Part shown: one piece after another, positions 5,678-11,535 of the stretch
Numbering within the stretch: the stretch's first letter is position 1
Layout: each line of letters starts with the position of its first letter
DNA from: SpSt-77 sp049972045
Lineage (GTDB): Bacteria; Chloroflexota; Anaerolineae; B4-G1; DUEL01
Length of the DNA stretch: 11,535 bases
Direction of reading: 5' to 3'
NCBI GenBank assembly: GCA_049972045.1
Contig: JBMFKS010000094.1
Location: 1-11,535, forward strand
The notes under the pieces: generated by a model
Told to the model about the DNA's origin: nothing
The model's database searches: none
What the model saw: the letters and a program-made list of their open reading frames with translations, nothing else
Position numbers and translations under genes: made by a program

Positions 5678-7882
5678 ATGACCCGGAACACCGTTGGATG
5701 GGTGGGAATTCTTCTGGCCTTTCTGGCCTTGGGCGTAGCCTACGGCCTGGTCGTTCCGCCCTTTGAGAACCTGGACGAGATAGAACACTTTGGGATGATC
5801 TGGCATATCGCCGATAGGGGCCGCCTGCCGGTGCATGGTGCCCCGGAGGCGGAAATCTATCACTACCGCCAAGAAGCCTCCCAGCCCCCGCTGTACTACC
5901 TGCTCTCCGCCGGGCTGGCCCGCCTGGTGGGCCTCCGGGCCAACGACCTGGAGTCCCACATCCGCTTCAACCCGCGCGTGGCCTGCGGCCCCAACGCACC
6001 CTCCCTCTACGACAACCGCGCCATCCTCTACCACAACCCCAACCTGGACCATTTCCCCTGGCAGGGGACCCTCCGGATGCTCCACGGGCTGCGGGTATGG
6101 TCCACCTTCCTGCAGGTTTTCACCGTGGCGGGAACGTATGCCCTGGCGCGCCGGGCGTTCCCCCGATACCCGCGTATTCCCCTGTTGGCCACCGCCATTG
6201 TCGCGTTCAACCCCCAGTTTCTCTTCGTTGCCGGCGGGGTGAACAACGACAACCTGGTCGCCCCCCTGGCAACCTGGAGCCTCTATCTGCTGCTGCGCTC
6301 CTGGCAGGAAGGCCTCTCGGTCCGGCGCTCTGTTGGACTGGGCCTCCTGATCGGGCTGGCGGGACTCTCCAAACTGAGCGGCTGGCTTCTGCTGCCCTTT
6401 TCCCTTCTGGTGATCCTGGTCGCGGCCCGTCGCTCCCAAACGGGTCATCGCTCATCGGCCATTGGTTATTGGTCATTCCTCATTGGTCATTCTTCATTGG
6501 TCATTTTCCTGCCCATTGCCCTTTCCGGCTGGTGGTTCTGGCGGAACTGGCAACTCTACGGCGATCTCACCGCCCTGGCCCCGATGCTCCAACTGGTTGG
6601 CCTGCGGGGATCGCCCATCTACCCGTGGAACGAGTTCGGACTGATGTTTCGTTCTTTCTGGGGGCAGATTCCCTGTTCCTTCTATCCCTCGGGCTTCTAC
6701 GTTCCCTATGCCCTGCTGATGATCGCCGGAACGGTGGGCCTGATCTGGGGCTGGCGGCGGTTCCTCTCCCATGAGCGCTGGACCATTCTCGGGCTGGCCC
6801 TCTGGTTCGGGTTGGTCGTGCTGGGCTGGGCCCGGTGGAATATAATGACCCCGGCCCCCGGCGGTCGCCTGCTCTTTCCGGCCCTCCCCGCCCTGGCGAT
6901 CCTCCTGGCCCTGGGCGTCCACACTGTTCTATCATGGGTCATTCGGCCAGTGGTCATTTTGTTATTCCTTCTAGCCCTCTGGACCGCGGCGGACATCCTG
7001 CCGGCCTTCTACGCCCCGCCGCCCCGCTACCCCGACGCGGCGGCCGTCCGCCCCCAGCACCCGATAGACGCCCGCTTCGGCGAGTCCATCCGCCTGCTCG
7101 GCTACGACCTCCGGACGCGGGAGACGGACCGTTTCCTGGATATCACCCTCTACTGGCAGGCCACCGCGCCGATCACCGAAGACTACGTCCTGGCCCTGCA
7201 ACTGGTCTCCCCGGTTCCCGGCGATGACACTCTTCGCTGGACCTACGACACCTGGCCGGGCCGCGGCAACTATCCCACTTCCGCCTGGCGGCCCGGCGAG
7301 GTGATCCGGGACCGCTACCGGTTCCGCCTCCCCGCCGCCGATTTCCCCACCCAAGCCTGGGACCTGCAACTGGTCCTCTACAAGTCGGAGCAGGGGGGTC
7401 TGCCTGTCTGGGTCAACGACACCCCGGTCGGGAATCGTCTGCTCCTGTATCGGCTCCGGTTGCCCGGACGGGAACCCGTATGTTCGGAGTCTGGCCGCCT
7501 GAGCGCCGACATCCGCCTGGGGGGGAGCGTGGCTCTGACCCACGCCGAGGTGGTGCCGGACGCGGAGGGTGTCCGGGTCATCCTCTGCTGGCAGAGCCTG
7601 GCGCCGCTGGCCGGGGATTACCACGTCTTCGTCCACCTCTACGATCCGGCCGGAACGCTCGTCGCGGCGGGGGACGGACCGCCCATGGGCGGAGCGTTCC
7701 CCTCGTCCCTGTGGCACCCGGGAGACGTGATTCTGGACATCCATCGTCTGCCCGCCCTGGTAGAAGACGGCCGCGTCGCCGTGGGACTCTATCGGCTGGA
7801 GGACGGCGTCCGCCTGCCGGTCACCATCGGGGGCAACGCTGTGCCCGACGCGGCCATCCCCATCTGGCCGGATCGGCCATGA
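5678..7882 (+). CDS. Multispanning GT-C glycosyltransferase-like protein with two C-terminal beta-sandwich domains
   Basis: A 734-aa predicted inner-membrane protein of the PMT/ArnT (GT39) or DUF2142-like type; such proteins move sugars from lipid carriers to acceptors on the outer face. The start is supported by GGAG five bases upstream. TM1 is about residues 7-25. It is followed by an outer loop with NLDEIEH (31-37), where Asp33-Glu34 match the catalytic acidic pair of GT-C enzymes, and by SQPPLYYL (68-75). Further membrane segments run from about 140 to 440. The soluble tail has two related modules, at about 462-598 and 608-716, each with a W-Q-x(3)-AP core (LYWQATAPI; LCWQSLAPL). Residues 256-278 are encoded by a 14-bp tandem repeat. 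The stop overlaps the next start (ATGA, 7879-7882). The acceptor is unknown, and assignment between GT39 and DUF2142 is uncertain. Confidence 0.85.
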   Translation: MTRNTVGWVGILLAFLALGVAYGLVVPPFENLDEIEHFGMIWHIADRGRLPVHGAPEAEIYHYRQEASQPPLYYLLSAGLARLVGLRANDLESHIRFNPRVACGPNAPSLYDNRAILYHNPNLDHFPWQGTLRMLHGLRVWSTFLQVFTVAGTYALARRAFPRYPRIPLLATAIVAFNPQFLFVAGGVNNDNLVAPLATWSLYLLLRSWQEGLSVRRSVGLGLLIGLAGLSKLSGWLLLPFSLLVILVAARRSQTGHRSSAIGYWSFLIGHSSLVIFLPIALSGWWFWRNWQLYGDLTALAPMLQLVGLRGSPIYPWNEFGLMFRSFWGQIPCSFYPSGFYVPYALLMIAGTVGLIWGWRRFLSHERWTILGLALWFGLVVLGWARWNIMTPAPGGRLLFPALPALAILLALGVHTVLSWVIRPVVILLFLLALWTAADILPAFYAPPPRYPDAAAVRPQHPIDARFGESIRLLGYDLRTRETDRFLDITLYWQATAPITEDYVLALQLVSPVPGDDTLRWTYDTWPGRGNYPTSAWRPGEVIRDRYRFRLPAADFPTQAWDLQLVLYKSEQGGLPVWVNDTPVGNRLLLYRLRLPGREPVCSESGRLSADIRLGGSVALTHAEVVPDAEGVRVILCWQSLAPLAGDYHVFVHLYDPAGTLVAAGDGPPMGGAFPSSLWHPGDVILDIHRLPALVEDGRVAVGLYRLEDGVRLPVTIGGNAVPDAAIPIWPDRP
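6443..6509. repeat. 14-bp tandem repeat (GGTCATTCxTCATT, about 4.8 copies) inside a CDS
   Basis: Units are at 6443-6456, 6457-6470, 6471-6484, 6485-6498 and a partial at 6499-6509. Units 3 and 4 differ at one base; unit 2 is the most divergent. Because 14 is not a multiple of three, the encoded peptide (GHRSSAIGYWSFLIGHSSL) is not itself periodic. The repeat lies at a cytoplasmic loop and membrane-helix boundary of the first glycosyltransferase. Confidence 0.9.
6937..6966. repeat. Second, degenerate GGTCATT repeat (two 15-bp units)
   Basis: GGTCATTCGGCCAGT (6937-6951) and GGTCATTTTGTTATT (6952-6966) share the GGTCATT head of the 14-bp array 430 bases upstream. They encode part of the last membrane helix (WVIRPVVILLF), so sequence of this family was accepted twice in the same gene. 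Confidence 0.5.
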
Positions 7883-10275
7883 AGGGGACGCCGGTCTGTG
7901 TGGACGGACCTGGAAAGACGGATGCTGCGCGCTCTATGAAACCCGCGCGTTTCCGTTTCCTGTTCATCTTCCTGCTCCTCATCTTCTGGACGCTGACCCT
8001 CTATGCGGCCCGGTCCACTTCTATGGTCATTGACGAGGGGATGCACCTGGCCAGCGGCTACAGTATCCTCCGGACCGGTGGCTACCGGCTGGTGGAGGAG
8101 CACCCGCCGTTTGCCAAAATGTGGATGGCGCTGCCCCTGCTCTTCGTGCCCGACATTCCGGATCCGCGCACCGTTCCGGCGTGGGGGGAGACTTCCCAGG
8201 ATCTGTCCGAGAGTGTTCCCCTGCTGAGGGTGGCCCAGGCGACCATCACGTCGTATCAGCCCATTGACCGGCTGGTCTTCCCGGCGCGGGCGATGGACGC
8301 GCTGCTGGGGGTTATCCTGGGAGCGGTTGTTTTCCGCTGGGCGGCGGACCTGGGGGGAAAGGGAGCCGGCGCGCTGGCCCTGTCCCTGCTGGTGCTGGAC
8401 CCCAACATTCTGGCCCACGCGTCGGTGGCGGGGACGGACCTGGGCGCGGCCATGACCGCCGCGCTGGCTCTGTTCTTCTTCGCCCGCTGGCTTCGCCGGC
8501 CGACGGTGGCCCGCTGGCTGGCTGCCGGTGGCGCGCTGGGCCTGGCGCTGGGCGCCAAGACATCGGCTGTCCTGCTGCTCCCGATAGTCCTCCTGCTGGG
8601 GCTGTTGGCGCGCCCCCGGCGCTGGGCGGCCCTGCTGGGCCTCCTGGCCGCGGCGGGCCTGACCCTCTGGGCCCTCTATGGGTTTGAATTCGGCCCGGTC
8701 CCAGGCATCGGCGTCCCCGCTCCGGCTCCCAGCCACATCATCCCCTTCCTCCGGTTGCGCCGCCACCTCGCCGACGGCCACCCGGCCTTCCTGATGGGGG
8801 AGAACCGCACCCATGGGTGGTGGTACTATTTTCCGGTGGCCTTTGCCCTGAAAACCCCGCTGCCCACCCAGTTCCTCCTCATCACTTCGGTGGCCTGGGG
8901 CGTTTTCTCCTCCCTGCGTCGTCCCCTGGAAACATCCGGCCTCCTGATGCGCTGGGGGCCCGTGGTGCTGTTCCCTTTTCTCTACGGGGCCGCCACCCTG
9001 GCCAGTCCCCTGAACATCGGTTACCGCCACCTGCTGCCGATCCTGCCGCTCATTTTCATCCTTGCAGGCCAGGCAGTACGGAATACGCAATACGCGATCC
9101 GCAGTCCGTACTCCGTACTCCGTATCCCGTTACTGCTCTGGCTGGCCCTGGGCACCCTGTGCATCGCGCCCCACTATCTGGCCTACTTCAACGAACTGGC
9201 GGGCGGTCCGGATAACGGCTGGCGCTACCTGGCCGACTCCAACACCGACTGGGGGCAGGGGTACAAAGACCTGGCCCGTTTCCAGCGGGAACAGGGATTG
9301 GGGACCATACGTTTATCGGCCTTTTTGATGATTTACGATCCGGCGATTTACGGTGTGAACTACGAACCCCTGACCCCAATGTGGGGAACGACCCCGGCGA
9401 TTTTCCCCTCCCGGTTCTCCCCGCCGCCGGGGGATTATGTGATCAGCGCGACCACGCTGGATGGGATTCCTCTGGTGGACCCGGAGATGTACGACTGGTT
9501 CCGCAAGCGAGAGCCCGATGCCCGCATCGCCCACGTGCTGTTCTACTACCACGTGCCGCCCCAGGATCCGGCCCCGGAATGGGTGGCCCAATGTGCCGCG
9601 CCGACGGCGCCGCTGCCCCCGGAAGCCGTCGCGGAGGGGTTCGGCCGGGACGACCTGCGACCGGTAGAGTTTGACTGCACCGAGGCCTGGCTGTACCCGG
9701 GTGGGGGGAAGTCGGCAGGCTGGTACGTCCTGCCGGGGGAGATGGCCGTGGAGACGCCTTTCGTGCGGGAGCATCTGGCCCCGTCCCGTCTCTCCTACGA
9801 ACAGAAGCGGCGGGGGGCGCTCCCTCCCTTCCGCATCTACGAGTGGCGGGCGGGCACATCTATCCAGGATGCCCCATCCCTGTTGCTTCCCGAAGGGTTC
9901 TCCTCACCCGTGCCCCTGGACGGCCCGCTGACTTTTCTGGGGGCCCGTACGTGCTCAGGCACAGGCGACCTGGAAGTAGAGACCTGGTGGCAGGTGACCG
10001 AGGGGCCGATTACCCGCCCCTTTTCCATTATGGGCCACCTGCTGACCCCCGCCGGAGAAGTGCTGGGCATATCGGACGGCCTGGCCGTTGATCCGGTGCA
10101 ACTCCTCCCTGGCGACATCCTGGTGCAACGGCATCGCTTCAGCGGAGTGACCGGTGAGGCCTTCCTCCTCCGCACCGGCGCCTACTGGCTGGATACGATG
10201 GAGCGGTGGAAGGTAACGATGCCTGGTGGTAAGATGATGGGAGGAGATGACATCCTGCTGGTTGCTCTGAATTGA
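7879..10275 (+). CDS. GT39-like membrane glycosyltransferase with C-terminal beta-sandwich domain
   Basis: A 798-aa predicted integral membrane glycosyltransferase (GT-C, PMT/ArnT-like). The chosen ATG overlaps the upstream stop as ATGA, which suggests translational coupling. An in-frame ATG at 7936 (MKPARFRF, just before TM1) is a good alternative, since residues 2-19 look unconserved. TM1 is about 26-42. The outer loop carries IDEGMHLASGY (51-61), with the Asp52-Glu53 acidic pair, and EHPPFAK (74-80). Membrane helices continue to about 432. Next comes YFNELAGGPDNGWRYL (436-451) with DSNTDWGQGYKDL (453-465), a signature I recognise in large GT39-like proteins of this group. After a soluble region, residues 678-780 resemble the beta-sandwich modules of the preceding protein (ETWWQVTEGPI). 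Residues 399-417 are encoded by a dispersed repeat. Donor and acceptor cannot be read from sequence. Confidence 0.85.
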   Translation: MKGTPVCVDGPGKTDAARSMKPARFRFLFIFLLLIFWTLTLYAARSTSMVIDEGMHLASGYSILRTGGYRLVEEHPPFAKMWMALPLLFVPDIPDPRTVPAWGETSQDLSESVPLLRVAQATITSYQPIDRLVFPARAMDALLGVILGAVVFRWAADLGGKGAGALALSLLVLDPNILAHASVAGTDLGAAMTAALALFFFARWLRRPTVARWLAAGGALGLALGAKTSAVLLLPIVLLLGLLARPRRWAALLGLLAAAGLTLWALYGFEFGPVPGIGVPAPAPSHIIPFLRLRRHLADGHPAFLMGENRTHGWWYYFPVAFALKTPLPTQFLLITSVAWGVFSSLRRPLETSGLLMRWGPVVLFPFLYGAATLASPLNIGYRHLLPILPLIFILAGQAVRNTQYAIRSPYSVLRIPLLLWLALGTLCIAPHYLAYFNELAGGPDNGWRYLADSNTDWGQGYKDLARFQREQGLGTIRLSAFLMIYDPAIYGVNYEPLTPMWGTTPAIFPSRFSPPPGDYVISATTLDGIPLVDPEMYDWFRKREPDARIAHVLFYYHVPPQDPAPEWVAQCAAPTAPLPPEAVAEGFGRDDLRPVEFDCTEAWLYPGGGKSAGWYVLPGEMAVETPFVREHLAPSRLSYEQKRRGALPPFRIYEWRAGTSIQDAPSLLLPEGFSSPVPLDGPLTFLGARTCSGTGDLEVETWWQVTEGPITRPFSIMGHLLTPAGEVLGISDGLAVDPVQLLPGDILVQRHRFSGVTGEAFLLRTGAYWLDTMERWKVTMPGGKMMGGDDILLVALN
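9075..9129. repeat. Dispersed repeat with inverted halves inside a glycosyltransferase CDS
   Basis: The first half (AGTACGGAATACGCAATACG) belongs to the same word family as the tandem repeat upstream of ileS. The second half (GTCCGTACTCCGTACTCCGT) is roughly its reverse complement, so the element can fold into an imperfect hairpin. In frame it encodes VRNTQYAIRSPYSVLRIP in a loop between membrane helices, without a stop or frameshift. Confidence 0.75.
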
Positions 10276-10312
10276 ATAGATAAGAGCCGTTCTGATACTG
10301 GTGGAAGGAAAG

Positions 10313-11104
10313 ATGAGCATCCGAACAGCCTGGCTGCATACGTTGGGGATTCTTCTGGTCCTGCTGGTGGGGAGTGCCCTGCGGATGGTGGCCCTGGAGC
10401 AATCCCCGCCCGGCCTAGCGCCAGATGAGGCGTGCAACAGTTACGATGCCTACTCCCTCTGGCATACGGGACGGGACCAACATGGCATTCTGTTCCCCAC
10501 CGTTATGCGGGCCCTCAACGATTACCGGATGCCCCTCTTTATGTATACCCAGGCCCCACTGGTCGGCGCCGGGGGGCTGACCGTATTCAACGCCCGGCTG
10601 GCCGCTGCGTTCTGGGGCATTCTGGCGATGGCGGCCCTGTACCGGCTGGGAAAGGAGTGGTTCAATCCTCCCGTCGCGCTGGCTTCCGCGGCGTTTTTGG
10701 CTATATCCCCCTGGGCGGTGCCGCTGAACCGGATGGCCTTTGAGGCCAACAGCATGGTGCCAATGGCCCTGCTGACTGTGGGGCTGTTCTGGCGATGGCG
10801 CCGGACGGGCCGCTTCCAATTCCTGGCAGGCGCGGCGCTGGCCGCAGGGTTGGGGCTCTATACGTATTCCACCATATCCCTTTTTTCGGTTTTGACGCTG
10901 GGTATGCTGGCCCTGGCTTCTCGCCGGGAAATTCGCGTTCGCTGGAAGCAGGTACTGATTGCCATCGCGATCGGTTCTCTGCTGGCCCTTCCCTGGCTTT
11001 CCAACTGGATTCGCTATCCGGAGGGAATGAGCATAAAAAAAGACTTGACAACTTTGCGATTTCGTGGTAGCTTTCCAACTGGATTCGCTATCCGGAGGGA
11101 ATGA
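10313..11104 (+). CDS. GT39-like glycosyltransferase, N-terminal half of a split gene
   Basis: The start is ATG 10313, preceded by GGAAGGAAAG; an in-frame GTG at 10301 is less likely. TM1 is about residues 5-27. The outer loop has PDEACNSYDAY (37-47), whose Asp38-Glu39 is the likely catalytic acidic pair, and GRDQHG (53-58), both typical of PMT/ArnT-like GT39 enzymes. Membrane helices follow up to ALPWLSNWIRYPEGMS (225-240). There a 74-bp insertion/duplication shifts the frame; 23 unrelated residues follow and then TGA at 11102-11104. A usual family member continues for several hundred residues, so this product (263 aa) lacks the rest of its membrane domain. It lies 37 bases after the second glycosyltransferase and is probably co-transcribed. 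The family is clear; loss of function is inferred. Confidence 0.82.
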   Translation: MSIRTAWLHTLGILLVLLVGSALRMVALEQSPPGLAPDEACNSYDAYSLWHTGRDQHGILFPTVMRALNDYRMPLFMYTQAPLVGAGGLTVFNARLAAAFWGILAMAALYRLGKEWFNPPVALASAAFLAISPWAVPLNRMAFEANSMVPMALLTVGLFWRWRRTGRFQFLAGAALAAGLGLYTYSTISLFSVLTLGMLALASRREIRVRWKQVLIAIAIGSLLALPWLSNWIRYPEGMSIKKDLTTLRFRGSFPTGFAIRRE

Positions 11105-11106
11105 GC
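10996..11106. repeat. Two identical 37-bp direct repeats flanking a 37-bp insert
   Basis: Copy 1 (10996-11032) and copy 2 (11070-11106) are identical over 37 bases, from GCTTTCCAACTGG to GGGAATGAGC. The flanking bases differ on both sides, so 37 is exact. Both copies read as host coding sequence (LSNWIRYPEGMS). Each contains a small dyad, GGAT-TCGCT-ATCC, and on the minus strand ends GTTGGAAAGC. The period is 74 bp, which shifts the reading frame. Confidence 0.95.
11033..11069. other. 37-bp AT-rich insert between the direct repeats (spacer-like)
   Basis: It begins ATAAAAAAAGACTTGACAAC and ends TTTCGTGGTA. By count 12 of 37 bases are G or C (about 32%), well below the GC-rich surrounding gene. 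It matches nothing else I can find in the window. Its length equals that of the flanking duplication. It codes for no conserved peptide in the glycosyltransferase frame. Confidence 0.7.
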
Positions 11107-11535
11107 GCCCGATACCGGGAGATCGCCGTGTTGCGCCCGGAACGTCCGGTGATAGAATCTCTGCAACGGTTTGTCCGCTATGCGTGGTACAATATATCCC
11201 CTGACTACCTCTTCGTTCGGGGCGACCTGGACATTTTGCAACATCCTGCAGGGATGGGACAACTTTACCACGCCCAGGCCGTTCTGATTCCTCTGGGCAT
11301 CATCACGGGCTGGCGCAGAAAGGCGTGGCGGTTGCCTCTCCTGCTGACCGCGGGCTGGGTAGTGGCGTCGGTGGTTCCCGTGGCGTTGACCGAACCCAAT
11401 CTCCCTGGCTCGGGCCATGCCCTGCGGGGGCTGCCGGGCGTGGTGCCCTGGCAGTTGTGGTCGGGGTTAGGCCTGGTTGCTTTGTATTATGGTGTTCGCC
11501 ATAAAGCAGCAAGGTATGCCCTGTTGATCGGTATT
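11101..11535 (+). CDS. GT39-like glycosyltransferase, C-terminal part of the split gene (runs off the window)
   Basis: The frame is open from ATG 11101 to the window edge (145 codons, no stop). MSARYREIAVLRPE, then ISPDYLFVRGD (32-42) and HPAGMGQLY (48-56), is what normally follows the NWIRYPEG region in GT39-like proteins. Further membrane segments come at about 60-70 and 78-97. When one 74-bp period is removed, this frame joins the preceding half as ...YPEGMS-ARYREIAV... without loss. The ATG overlaps the TGA of the upstream half (ATGA) and GGAGGG lies just before it, so re-initiation is possible, though the two-base spacing is short. Confidence 0.75.
   Translation, partial: MSARYREIAVLRPERPVIESLQRFVRYAWYNISPDYLFVRGDLDILQHPAGMGQLYHAQAVLIPLGIITGWRRKAWRLPLLLTAGWVVASVVPVALTEPNLPGSGHALRGLPGVVPWQLWSGLGLVALYYGVRHKAARYALLIGI

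Noticed and set aside
10272..10312. Separate promoter for the third glycosyltransferase
   Set aside because: TTGAAT with a weak ATACTG-like box is a poor match, and the 37-base gap is consistent with co-transcription from upstream.
11035..11041. A7 slippery run that might rescue the split glycosyltransferase by -1 frameshifting
   Set aside because: The -1 frame after A AAA AAA meets TAG at 11068-11070 before reaching the correct downstream frame, so slippage there cannot restore the protein.
10996..11106. Insertion sequence or MITE with target duplication
   Set aside because: The insert is only 37 bp, has no terminal inverted repeats, and the duplication is far longer than transposase target duplications.
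10996..11106. An ordinary functional CRISPR array
   Set aside because: There are only two repeats and one insert, the repeat is plainly host coding sequence continuous with its flanks, and no leader or cas gene is in the window.

Overview
The window is GC-rich and tightly packed. It looks like bacterial chromosome, most likely Chloroflexota (Anaerolineae or a relative). That placement is an inference from three things: the GT39-like membrane proteins with added beta-sandwich domains, the unusual isoleucyl-tRNA synthetase, and the short dispersed repeats that translate as 'RNTQYAIR'-like peptides. No rRNA, tRNA or cas gene is present to confirm it.

Left part (1-5551). A repeat-derived leader (1-142) runs into a strong Shine-Dalgarno and a complete type-2-like isoleucyl-tRNA synthetase (ileS, 159-3464). 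In that enzyme the class I HIGH signature reads GVHH, the swapped GXHH form linked to mupirocin hyper-resistance, and KMSKS reads PMHKS. A perfect 17-bp GC hairpin separates ileS from a convergent 5'-nucleotidase remnant (3529-4725, minus). The remnant keeps its C-terminal domain and GGHSH motif but starts abruptly at the usual 'GNHE-xDYG' motif, so it lacks its signal peptide and most metal ligands. Next on the minus strand is birA (4790-5551), an HTH-less biotin-protein ligase. A degenerate dispersed repeat lies at the junction between the two.

Right part (5552-11535). A 126-bp divergent promoter region drives birA leftward and a plus-strand run of three membrane glycosyltransferase-like genes (GT-C fold, PMT/ArnT/GT39 or DUF2142-like). 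The first two overlap by ATGA and carry C-terminal beta-sandwich modules, two in the first protein and one in the second. Their reading frames absorb copies of short dispersed repeats. The cluster probably glycosylates a lipid-linked or surface acceptor outside the membrane; the substrate cannot be read from sequence.

Most striking feature. The third glycosyltransferase gene is split at 10996-11106 by an exact 37 bp - 37 bp - 37 bp structure: two identical 37-bp copies of host coding sequence flank a 37-bp AT-rich insert. Removing one period (74 bp) restores a single long reading frame typical of the family. This target-duplication geometry is what off-target CRISPR spacer integration by Cas1-Cas2 would leave, and fits no ordinary transposon. 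An assembly artefact or template switching must be excluded.
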